A stretch of 12,673 nt of DNA from Brachybacterium sp. (lineage in GTDB: Bacteria > Actinomycetota > Actinomycetes > Actinomycetales > Dermabacteraceae), in assembly GCA_030451965.1 (NCBI GenBank), contig JAKDNE010000053.1, positions 1-12,673 of the forward strand, read 5' to 3'. A model generated the notes under the pieces. That model did not search any database, was not told the origin of the DNA, and saw nothing but the letters and a program-made list of their open reading frames with translations. This document shows positions 5,773-12,669 of this stretch, piece after piece. Positions within the stretch are counted from its first letter, which is position 1, and the number at the start of each line of letters is the position of its first letter. Made by a program: the position numbers and the translations under genes.

Positions 5773-6882
5773 ATGACGACGACCACCGCACCCAGCGCAC
5801 CGACCGGTGTCGCCGGGGAGATGTCGTTCCTGGACCGGTTCCTCCCGATCTGGATCATCGCCGCCATGATCCTGGGCCTGGCACTGGGCCGCCTCGTGCC
5901 CGGCCTGAACCAGGCGCTGGAGAGCATGTCCGTCGCGGGCATCTCGGTCCCGATCGCGGTCGGGCTGCTGGTGATGATGTACCCGGTCCTGGCCAAGGTC
6001 CGCTATGACGAGACCCATCGCGTGACCGCTGACCGAAAACTGATGGCCCTGTCGCTCGTGCTGAACTGGATCGTCGGCCCTGCGGTCATGTTCGCCCTGG
6101 CCTGGCTGCTGCTCGCCGACCTCCCCGAATATCGCACCGGGCTGATCATCGTGGGCCTCGCCCGCTGCATCGCGATGGTGTTCATCTGGAACGACCTCGC
6201 CTGCGGTGACCGGGAGGCCGCGGCGGTGCTGGTGGCCATCAACTCCGTCTTCCAGGTCCTCGCCTTCGGGGCGCTCGGCTGGTTCTACCTGCAGGTGCTG
6301 CCCTCCTGGCTGGGCCTGCCGGTGACCTCCGCCGAGTTCTCCGTCGGTGCGATCGTGCTCTCGGTGCTGGTGTTCCTCGGGATACCGCTGCTCGCCGGCT
6401 TCCTCACCCGGACGCTCGGAGAGCGCGCCAAGGGCCGCGACTGGTACGAGAACCGCTTCCTGCCCCGCATCGGCCCCTTCGCCATGTACGGGCTGCTGTT
6501 CACCATCGTGCTGCTGTTCGCGCTGCAGGGCGAGGCGATCACCTCCAGCCCCTGGGACGTCGCCCGCATCGCCCTGCCGCTGCTGGGCTACTTCGTGGGC
6601 ATGTTCCTGGTCTCGCTGCTGGCCGCGCGCGCCGTGGGCCTGAACTACGCGAAGTCCACCACCGTCGCCTTCACCGCCTCCGGCAACAACTTCGAGCTCG
6701 CCATCGCGGTGGCGATCGGTACCTTCGGCATCCACTCCGGTCAGGCGCTCGCGGGCGTCGTCGGGCCGCTCATCGAGGTCCCGGTGCTGGTCGGGCTCGT
6801 CTACGTGTCGCTGTGGCTGGGCAAGCGCCTGTTCCCCGGCGACCCCACGGTCCCCGCCGCTGCGCGCCGCGTCGTCTCGTAG
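5773..6882 (+). CDS. acr3: ACR3 family arsenite efflux permease
   Basis: A 369-residue, ten-segment membrane antiporter that expels arsenite (sometimes antimonite) using the proton gradient. Key family residues are in place: C132 in GLARCIAMVFIWNDLACGD (128-146) and E308 in GNNFELAIAVAI (304-315), the pair shown to be needed for transport in other Acr3 proteins. The WNDLACGD stretch and the MMYPVLAKVRYDE stretch (68-80) are diagnostic of ACR3 rather than ArsB. ATG 5773 is chosen over 5716 because the promoter start falls between them and because purine-rich AGGAAGAG (5753-5760) and GCAGG (5761-5765) precede it. It is divergent from arsR and shares its operator. No arsC, arsM or arsA is in the window, so As(V) reduction would need a gene elsewhere. 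Confidence 0.96.
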   Translation: MTTTTAPSAPTGVAGEMSFLDRFLPIWIIAAMILGLALGRLVPGLNQALESMSVAGISVPIAVGLLVMMYPVLAKVRYDETHRVTADRKLMALSLVLNWIVGPAVMFALAWLLLADLPEYRTGLIIVGLARCIAMVFIWNDLACGDREAAAVLVAINSVFQVLAFGALGWFYLQVLPSWLGLPVTSAEFSVGAIVLSVLVFLGIPLLAGFLTRTLGERAKGRDWYENRFLPRIGPFAMYGLLFTIVLLFALQGEAITSSPWDVARIALPLLGYFVGMFLVSLLAARAVGLNYAKSTTVAFTASGNNFELAIAVAIGTFGIHSGQALAGVVGPLIEVPVLVGLVYVSLWLGKRLFPGDPTVPAAARRVVS

Positions 6883-6919
6883 GGTCGAGCTCCGCCGTCG
6901 TCCCCAGGAGAGGAAGCCC

Positions 6920-7276
6920 GTGAGCAGCAGCCCGCTCAGCCGCCGACTCGCCACCTACGGCACCCTCGCCCCGGGCCGGTCGAACCACCATCACCTCGCG
7001 GATCTGCGCGGGCAGTGGACCTGCGGGTATGTGTGGGGCCACCTGAGCCAGGACGGATGGGGTCAGACCCACGGCCGTGGCTACCCGGCCTTCGTCCCCG
7101 ATCCGGATGGTGACCAGGTGGAGGTGCACGTCCTCGACTCCGCAGACCTCCCCGCGCACTGGGCCCGGCTCGATGACTTCGAGGGTGAGGGGTACGCGCG
7201 CATCCCGATCATCGTGCACACCGTGCACGGCGAGGTCGACGCGTTCATCTACCGCCACCACGACGACCGGTCGTGA
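6920..7276 (+). CDS. Gamma-glutamylcyclotransferase-like (AIG2/GGCT fold) small protein
   Basis: A 118-residue cytoplasmic protein of the GGCT/AIG2 superfamily, which releases 5-oxoproline from gamma-glutamyl groups or gamma-glutamylamines. The family signature YGTLAPG lies at 13-19 and the conserved acidic site at LDDFEGEGYAR (84-94), where E88 is the likely catalytic residue; GYPAFVPD (54-61) matches the usual middle segment. The start is GTG 6920, preceded by a strong AGGAGAGGAAG 4 nt upstream. It begins 37 nt after acr3 with no terminator visible between them, so it may be co-transcribed with arsenite efflux. Actinobacteria mostly use mycothiol, which has no gamma-glutamyl bond, so a glutathione role is doubtful and the true substrate is open. 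Confidence 0.85.
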   Translation: MSSSPLSRRLATYGTLAPGRSNHHHLADLRGQWTCGYVWGHLSQDGWGQTHGRGYPAFVPDPDGDQVEVHVLDSADLPAHWARLDDFEGEGYARIPIIVHTVHGEVDAFIYRHHDDRS

Positions 7277-7380
7277 CGGCGGACTGCTCACAGACTGACC
7301 GCATCGCCAGAAGTCGGTCGCGACCTCCGGACGGCTCGGCGAGAATGGGACGCCGCGGGCGATCCTGCCCTCCCGGCTTC

Positions 7381-7399
7381 GCGGACAGTGGCTGTCCGC
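7381..7399. promoter_or_regulatory. Perfect 19-bp inverted repeat upstream of the ABC exporter operon
   Basis: GCGGACAG-TGG-CTGTCCGC has two perfect 8-bp arms around three bases. It lies 81 nt before the first ABC gene, and its end is 9 nt before a TAGGCT -10 box, so it covers the -35 position. No T-run follows, so a terminator for the upstream gene is less likely than an operator. TetR- or MarR-type repressors commonly use such sites before exporter genes; none is encoded in this window. Confidence 0.6.
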
Positions 7400-7408
7400 C
7401 ACCCGCAC

Positions 7409-7414
7409 TAGGCT
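7409..7414 (+). promoter_or_regulatory. Probable -10 box for the ABC exporter operon
   Basis: TAGGCT lies 65 nt before ATG 7480, predicting a leader of about 60 nt that includes the GGGAG ribosome site. The -35 position falls inside the 19-bp inverted repeat and is not a good TTGACA match, so activity may depend on a regulator. Confidence 0.4.
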
Positions 7415-7479
7415 TCGAGTCAGACCCCGGCCCGCTCACCCCGTCGGCCGGACCGCACCGTCACGCTCCGGGAGACCCC

Positions 7480-9243
7480 ATGCTCTGGACCCTCCTCCGA
7501 CACCACCTGCGGCCGTATCTGCCCCACGTGGCCGCCGTGATCGTCCTCCAGCTCGCGACCATCCTCGCGACCCTCTACCTGCCCAGCCTCAACGCCGACA
7601 TCATCGACAACGGCGTGGCCACAGGCGATACCGACTACATCTGGCGCGTCGGCGGTCTGATGCTGATCGTCGCGATGGTGCAGGTGATCACTGCGATCGC
7701 CTCCGTCTGGTTCGGGGCACGGGTCTCGATGGGGATGGGCCGGGACATCCGCCGCTCGATCTTCACCCGGGTGGGCCGCTTCTCCACCGAGGAGATGGGC
7801 CGCTACGGTGCACCCACGCTCATCACCCGCGCCACCAATGACGTCCAGCAGGTGCAGATGCTGGTGCTGATGACGCTGAACTTCATGGTCATGGTGCCGA
7901 TCATGTCCATCGGCGGGATCGTCATGGCGATCCGGGAGGACCCGGGACTGTCCTGGCTGGTGTGGGTCGCGGTGCCGGTGCTGGTGCTGATCGTCGGTCT
8001 CCTGGTCACGCGCCTGATGCCGCTGTTCCAGCGGATGCAGGACAACATCGACTCCATCAACTCCGTGATGCGCGAGCAGATCATGGGGATCCGCGTGGTG
8101 CGCGCCTTCGTGCGGGAGCGGCACGAGACCGCCCGCTTCGAATCCGCCAACGCCACCCTCACCGTTACCTCGGTCCGGATCGGCCGTCTGTTCGTGATCA
8201 TGGGACCGGCCATCACCGTCGTGCTGCACCTGGCCACCGCCGCCGTGCTCTGGTTCGGCGGCCACCGGGTCGACGCCGGCCTGGTGCAGGTGGGTGCGCT
8301 GACCGCGTTCATGCAGTACCTGCTGCAGATCCTGATGGCGGTCATGATGGGCACCTTCATGATGATGATGTTCCCCCGCGCGATCATCAGCGCCCGCCGC
8401 ATCCAAGAGGTCCTGCAGACCCGCCCGACCCTCGCCGAACCCGCGCGGCCTCTCGCCCTCGACGCGGCCGGCGGCGGTGCGGCAGTCGAGTTCCGCGGTG
8501 TCACCTTCGCCTACCCGGGCGCCGCAGCCCCGGTGCTCGACGGCATCTCCTTCACCGCCGAGCCCGGGAAGACCACCGCGATCATCGGCTCCACCGGCGC
8601 GGGCAAGACCACCCTGGTCAGCCTCATCCCGCGCCTGCACGACGCGACCAGCGGCCAGGTGCTGCTGGACGGCGTCCCGGTCACCGACCTCGCGCGCGCC
8701 ACCATCGCCGAGACCGTGGGCCTGGTGCCCCAGAAGCCCTACCTGTTCTCCGGCACCATCGCCCACAACCTCCGCTTCGGGGATCCGACGGCCGACGATG
8801 AGCGGCTGTGGCACGCGCTCGACGTCGCCCAGGGCACCGAGTTCGTGCAGGATCGCACCACCGACGGCGCCGAGAGCGCAGCCACCGGCCTCGAGTCCAC
8901 CGTCTCCCAGGGCGGCACCGACGTCTCCGGCGGGCAGCGCCAGCGCCTGTGCATCGCCCGCACCCTGGTCGCCGCGCCCCGGGTATACGTCTTCGACGAC
9001 TCCTTCTCGGCGCTGGACGTCACCACCGACGCGCTGGTCCGCGAGGGCCTGGACCACCACACCCACGGCGCGACCACGATCATCGTCGCCCAGCGCATCT
9101 CCACCATCACCGGCGCCGATCAGATCCTGGTGCTCGAGGAGGGGAAGATCGTGGGCCGCGGCACCCACGAACAGCTGCTGGAGAGCTCACAGACCTACCG
9201 GGAGATCGTCGACTCCCAGACCACCGTGGGGGAGCCGGCATGA
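7480..9243 (+). CDS. Heterodimeric ABC exporter, subunit with degenerate ATP site
   Basis: A 587-residue half-transporter: an exporter-type membrane domain (about 1-310, six helices) followed by an ATPase domain (about 330-575). Walker A is GSTGAGKTT (370-378), the Q-loop region LVPQKPYLFSGT is present, and the signature VSGGQRQRL (482-490) is canonical. The residue after the Walker B aspartate is D507 (VFDDSFSALD) instead of catalytic Glu, and the switch His is replaced by Q538 (VAQRIST). This pattern marks the non-hydrolysing half of heterodimers such as TM287/288, BmrCD, LmrCD and human TAP. ATG 7480 has GGGAG 5 nt upstream; the open frame back to 7273 has no protein-like character. Its stop overlaps the next gene by 4 nt. 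Substrates could be drugs, lipids or peptides. Confidence 0.93.
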   Translation: MLWTLLRHHLRPYLPHVAAVIVLQLATILATLYLPSLNADIIDNGVATGDTDYIWRVGGLMLIVAMVQVITAIASVWFGARVSMGMGRDIRRSIFTRVGRFSTEEMGRYGAPTLITRATNDVQQVQMLVLMTLNFMVMVPIMSIGGIVMAIREDPGLSWLVWVAVPVLVLIVGLLVTRLMPLFQRMQDNIDSINSVMREQIMGIRVVRAFVRERHETARFESANATLTVTSVRIGRLFVIMGPAITVVLHLATAAVLWFGGHRVDAGLVQVGALTAFMQYLLQILMAVMMGTFMMMMFPRAIISARRIQEVLQTRPTLAEPARPLALDAAGGGAAVEFRGVTFAYPGAAAPVLDGISFTAEPGKTTAIIGSTGAGKTTLVSLIPRLHDATSGQVLLDGVPVTDLARATIAETVGLVPQKPYLFSGTIAHNLRFGDPTADDERLWHALDVAQGTEFVQDRTTDGAESAATGLESTVSQGGTDVSGGQRQRLCIARTLVAAPRVYVFDDSFSALDVTTDALVREGLDHHTHGATTIIVAQRISTITGADQILVLEEGKIVGRGTHEQLLESSQTYREIVDSQTTVGEPA

Positions 9244-11339
9244 GCGAGAAGAAGACCTCGTCCACGAAGCCCGCGGGCTCGAGCACCGACCTCACCGAGC
9301 TCACTGAGCGTGAGATTCTCGAGATGCAGGACTCGATGGGCAGCGAATGGGGCGAGTCCGCGCCCCGCAAGGCGAAGGCGTTCTGGCCCTCGGCGCTGCG
9401 CCTGGCAGGCACCTTCCGCGACCACAAGCTGGGCCTGAGCATCGTGCTGGCCTTCGGGCTGATCTCCACCGCGCTCTCGGTGTGGGCGCCCCTGATCCTC
9501 GGCGACGCGATGGACGTCATCTTCGACGGCTTCCTCAGCGGGGAGGGGATCGCCTTCGACGCCCTCGGCCGGCTGCTGCTGGCCGTGCTGGCCATGTATG
9601 TGGTCGCCGCCGTCTTCGACTGGTTGCAGGGCCGGCTGCTGAACGACGTGGTCATGCGCATCGTCTACGTGCTGCGCGAGAGGATCGAAGCGAAGGTCAA
9701 CCGCCTGCCGCTGAGGTACTTCGACACCCACCAGCGCGGTGACCTGCTCTCCCGCACCACCAACGACGTCGACAACGTCCAGACCGCCCTCCAGCAGGCC
9801 TTCGCCTCGCTGGTCTATGCGGTGCTGACCATCGTGGGCATCACCGTGATGATGTTCTGGCTGTCCTGGCAGCTGGCGCTGATCGCCCTGATCGCCCTGC
9901 CGATCTCCGCCGTGGCCATCGCCCTGATCGGGTCGAAGTCCCAGCAGCTGTTCACCGCCCAGTGGCGGCACACGGGGCGACTGAACGGGCACGTCGAGGA
10001 GTCCTTCACCGGCCACGACCTGGTGACCGTCTTCGACCGCCAGGACTCGATGCGCGAGGAGTTCGATGAGCGCAACGAGGAGCTGTGGGAAGCGAGTTTC
10101 AAGGCGCAGTTCTACTCCGGGATGATCATGCCGATCATGCAGTGGGTGACCTACCTCGGGTACGTCGGCATCGCCGTGGTGGGCGGTCTGCGGATCGCGA
10201 GCGGGCAGATGTCGCTGGGACAGGTCACCGCCTTCATCCAGTACTCCCGCGAGTTCAACGCCCCGCTGGGCGAGGTGGCCGGGATGGCGAACATGCTCAT
10301 CTCCGGCGTCGCCTCGGCTGAGCGCATCTTCGAGCTGCTCGACGCCGAGGAGCAGGAGGCCGACGGGGAGATCACCGCGCCCTCCGGCGCGGGCGGCGCG
10401 GGCACCGCCGCGGCCGGCGCCGACTCGTCGGCCGACGGGGCGGTCGCCACCCGCCGCCGCATCGCGCGCGCCGAGCTCACCGGCCCCACCCGCGGACGGA
10501 TCGAGTTCGACCACGTCGCCTTCTCCTATACCCGGGAGAAGTCGCTGATCTCGGATCTGTCGCTGGTCGCCGAGCCGGGGCAGACCATCGCCATCGTGGG
10601 CCCCACCGGCGCCGGCAAGACCACCCTCGTCAACCTCATCATGCGGTTCTACGAGATCGACGCCGGACAGATCCGCCTGGACGGCGTGGACATCCGCGCT
10701 CTGGACCGCGGGGCGGTGCGAAGCCGCGTGGGCATGGTGCTGCAGGACGCGGTGCTGTTCGGCGGCACCATCCGGGAGAACATCCGCTACGGCCGGCTCG
10801 ACGCGAGCGACGAGGAGGTGGTCGCCGCCGCGACCGCGACCTTCGTGGACCGCTTCGTGCACACCCTGCCCGAGGGCTACGACACCGTCGTCGAGGACGA
10901 GGGCGCGAACGTCTCCGCCGGCGAGCGACAGCTGATCACCATCGCCCGTGCCTTCCTCGCCGACCCGGCGCTGCTGATCCTGGACGAGGCCACCTCCTCC
11001 GTGGACACCCGCACCGAGGTGCTGGTGCAGGAGGCGATGGCGGCGCTGCGCACCGACCGCACCAGCTTCGTCATCGCCCACCGCCTCTCCACCATCCGCG
11101 ACGCGGACGTGATCCTGGTGATGGAGCACGGCGACATCGTCGAGCTCGGCTCCCACGAGCAGCTGCTCGAGGCCGAGGGCGCCTACCACCGCCTGTACTG
11201 GTCGCAGTTCGCCGCCGGCACCGACCCCGACGAGGACGAGGCGGTGCTCGAGGGCTCGCTGGGCGTCACCGGTGAGATCGCGGCGGTGACCGGCGAGACC
11301 CCCGTGGTGCCCGGCGAGGCCCCCACGACCGAGGCGTAG
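9240..11339 (+). CDS. Heterodimeric ABC exporter, subunit with catalytic Walker B
   Basis: A 699-residue partner of the preceding subunit. A polar N-terminal extension of about 55 residues (MSEKKTSSTKPAG, then an acidic helix) precedes the six-helix membrane domain (about 60-370). A Gly/Ala-rich insert (about 378-410) links to the ATPase domain. Walker A is GPTGAGKTT (454-462). Walker B has a proper catalytic Glu, E583 in LILDEATSSVD, and the switch histidine H614 in IAHRLST. Its signature, VSAGERQLI (558-566), departs from LSGGQ, so the site formed with the partner's Walker motifs is degenerate while the other site is intact. The C-terminal 35 residues are acidic with repeated VTGE/VPGE units. 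The start overlaps the upstream stop (ATGA) and follows GGGGGAG by 5 nt. It is an efflux pump or lipid transporter half. Confidence 0.93.
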   Translation: MSEKKTSSTKPAGSSTDLTELTEREILEMQDSMGSEWGESAPRKAKAFWPSALRLAGTFRDHKLGLSIVLAFGLISTALSVWAPLILGDAMDVIFDGFLSGEGIAFDALGRLLLAVLAMYVVAAVFDWLQGRLLNDVVMRIVYVLRERIEAKVNRLPLRYFDTHQRGDLLSRTTNDVDNVQTALQQAFASLVYAVLTIVGITVMMFWLSWQLALIALIALPISAVAIALIGSKSQQLFTAQWRHTGRLNGHVEESFTGHDLVTVFDRQDSMREEFDERNEELWEASFKAQFYSGMIMPIMQWVTYLGYVGIAVVGGLRIASGQMSLGQVTAFIQYSREFNAPLGEVAGMANMLISGVASAERIFELLDAEEQEADGEITAPSGAGGAGTAAAGADSSADGAVATRRRIARAELTGPTRGRIEFDHVAFSYTREKSLISDLSLVAEPGQTIAIVGPTGAGKTTLVNLIMRFYEIDAGQIRLDGVDIRALDRGAVRSRVGMVLQDAVLFGGTIRENIRYGRLDASDEEVVAAATATFVDRFVHTLPEGYDTVVEDEGANVSAGERQLITIARAFLADPALLILDEATSSVDTRTEVLVQEAMAALRTDRTSFVIAHRLSTIRDADVILVMEHGDIVELGSHEQLLEAEGAYHRLYWSQFAAGTDPDEDEAVLEGSLGVTGEIAAVTGETPVVPGEAPTTEA

Positions 11340-11363
11340 CACACGCGTTCCCTCAGCCGCCGC

Positions 11364-11413
11364 GTCGTAGGAACGGTCCCGGAGGAAGGCCCCAGCGGGG
11401 CGCTTCCTACGAC
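11364..11413. terminator. Nested stem-loop after the ABC operon, likely terminator
   Basis: The outer arms GTCGTAGGAA (11364-11373) and TTCCTACGAC (11404-11413) match perfectly over 10 bp. The enclosed part can form GCCCC-AGC-GGGGC (11389-11401). An alternative fold pairs GGAAG (11384-11388) with CTTCC (11403-11407), lengthening the inner stem with one bulged base and competing with the outer arm. It lies 24 nt after the ABC stop and upstream of the next gene's transcription start. There is no T-run, which is common for actinobacterial terminators; a dispersed palindromic repeat is the alternative. Confidence 0.6.
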
Positions 11414-11465
11414 TCGGTGCGTCCATCCAGCGGAGTCCCTCATGGGCGGCGCCGCGCCCGCCCGG

Positions 11466-11471
11466 TAGCGT
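11466..11471 (+). promoter_or_regulatory. -10 box of a leaderless promoter for the FAD monooxygenase
   Basis: TAGCGT lies 6 nt before ATG 11478, giving a leaderless mRNA. The hexamer is identical to the acr3 -10 box. No Shine-Dalgarno sequence precedes the ATG and no clear -35 is seen. Confidence 0.5.
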
Positions 11472-11477
11472 CGGGGC

Positions 11478-12641
11478 ATGGATGTCACGATCATCGGCGG
11501 CGGCGTCGCCGGCCTGTCCCTCGCCCACGAGCTCGCCCCTGACCACGACGTCACCGTCCTGGAGTCCTCCTCGGGCCCGCGCGGCGGCGGCTTTATGATC
11601 GACTTCTTCGGGCCCGGCTTCATCGCCGCGGAGCGGATGGGCGTCATCGAGGAGCTGCGCTCGCGCGGGCATGCCTTCGACGGGGTGCGGTACGGGACCC
11701 CTGACGGGGCGGACTCCGGACGCATCGACGTCGGCCCTCTGGTCGACGCCGCCGGCGGCCGCTACTTCTCCATCCTGCGTCCCGAGGTGGAGCTGGGACT
11801 GCTGGCGGTGCTGCCGTCGTCCGTGGACCTGCGCTACTCGGCGCGCGTGACGGCGGTGCACGATCCCACCCTCGACGGAGCCCCTGCATCAGGCCGAGCC
11901 GCGGTCGAGCTCGGTGACGGCACCACACTCGAGTCCGACCTGATCGTCGCCTGCGACGGGGTGCGCTCCGTGGCGCGCGAACTGGTCGCCCCGGGCCACG
12001 GACCGATCGTGCCGATGGGGTACCGCGCGACGAGCTACCTGTACGACGATCCGGAGCTCGCCGCCGAGCTGGGGGAGCGGCTGCTGATGACCGACACCGT
12101 CGGCCGCGTGGGCTGGGCGTATGCGGCGGGCGGCGGGCGCGTCGGGGTGATGCTCGCCGAGCGCGTCGACTCCGAGCACACCCGGCGCCCCACTCCCGAC
12201 CGGGACCGGCTGCAGCGGCAGTTCGCCGGGCTGCATCCGCAGGTGGACCGCGCCCTCGCCCACGCGCCGGAGAGCTTCTACGACGACCTGGTCGCCCAGG
12301 CGATCGCCCCGCGGCTCCACCGCGGCCGCGTGGTGCTGACCGGGGACGCCGCCCATGCCCCCTCGCTGCTGGCCGGCCAGGGCACCTCGGTCGCGATCGC
12401 CGGCGCCGAGGCACTGGCCAGGAGCCTGCGCGCGACCGGCCCGTACGTCGAGGCCGGGCTGGCCGAGTACGAGCGCCGCTGGCGGCCGACGGCCGAGAAG
12501 GTGCAGCGCTCCGGTCGTCGCAGCGCCGCGTTCTTCACCCCGGCCGGCCCCGCGCAGCTGCGGCTGCAGCAGATCGCCCGCCGCGCGATCGGGCTGCCGG
12601 GCGTGAGCCGACTGGTGGCGCGGAGCGTCCTCGCGCCCTGA
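11478..12641 (+). CDS. FAD-dependent monooxygenase (PHBH-fold aromatic hydroxylase family)
   Basis: A 387-residue single-component flavoprotein hydroxylase, which uses NAD(P)H and O2 to hydroxylate an aromatic or polyketide-like substrate. The Rossmann motif is IIGGGVAGLS (5-14) with E29 at the end of the second strand for the FAD ribose. The DG motif is in VACDGVRS (157-164), and the GD motif is LTGDAAHAPSLLAGQG (287-302), which binds the FAD pyrophosphate. The segment SILRPEVE (98-105) matches the conserved Arg-Pro-Glu of this fold. The closest family style is the TetX/UbiH-like group of small antibiotic- or quinone-modifying enzymes, but the substrate cannot be read from sequence. No signal peptide or membrane segment is visible. 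The start is fixed by the TAGCGT box 6 nt upstream. It is probably monocistronic, bounded by stem-loops on both sides. Confidence 0.92.
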   Translation: MDVTIIGGGVAGLSLAHELAPDHDVTVLESSSGPRGGGFMIDFFGPGFIAAERMGVIEELRSRGHAFDGVRYGTPDGADSGRIDVGPLVDAAGGRYFSILRPEVELGLLAVLPSSVDLRYSARVTAVHDPTLDGAPASGRAAVELGDGTTLESDLIVACDGVRSVARELVAPGHGPIVPMGYRATSYLYDDPELAAELGERLLMTDTVGRVGWAYAAGGGRVGVMLAERVDSEHTRRPTPDRDRLQRQFAGLHPQVDRALAHAPESFYDDLVAQAIAPRLHRGRVVLTGDAAHAPSLLAGQGTSVAIAGAEALARSLRATGPYVEAGLAEYERRWRPTAEKVQRSGRRSAAFFTPAGPAQLRLQQIARRAIGLPGVSRLVARSVLAP

Positions 12642-12647
12642 ACGGGA

Positions 12648-12669
12648 CCACGGGCCTGAGCGCTCGTGG
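12648..12669 (+). terminator. Hairpin after the monooxygenase gene
   Basis: CCACGGGC (12648-12655) pairs with GCTCGTGG (12662-12669) over 8 bp with one G-U pair and a 6-nt loop. It starts 6 nt after the stop codon. The window ends 4 nt later, so a following T-run or gene cannot be judged. Confidence 0.5.

Noticed and set aside
7263..7274. Perfect 12-bp palindrome ACGACCGGTCGT
   Set aside because: It lies within the last codons of the GGCT-like gene and has no loop or flanking element; it is explained by coding sequence and base composition.
7316..7325. Palindrome GGTCGCGACC
   Set aside because: Ten bases of GC-rich symmetry are expected by chance in this DNA and no promoter lies next to it.
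7273..7479. 69-residue N-terminal extension of the first ABC subunit
   Set aside because: Pro/Arg/Ser-rich with no motif, contains the promoter and the inverted repeat, and the ATG at 7480 has a good ribosome site.
7420..9168. Minus-strand open frame of 582 codons opposite the first ABC gene
   Set aside because: Same antisense artefact; composition is unlike a folded protein and it covers the ABC promoter.
9195..11861. Minus-strand open frame of 888 codons opposite the second ABC gene
   Set aside because: It is the antisense shadow of a clear ABC exporter gene, rich in Gly, Asp, His, Gln and Arg with no domain; high-GC DNA leaves such frames open.
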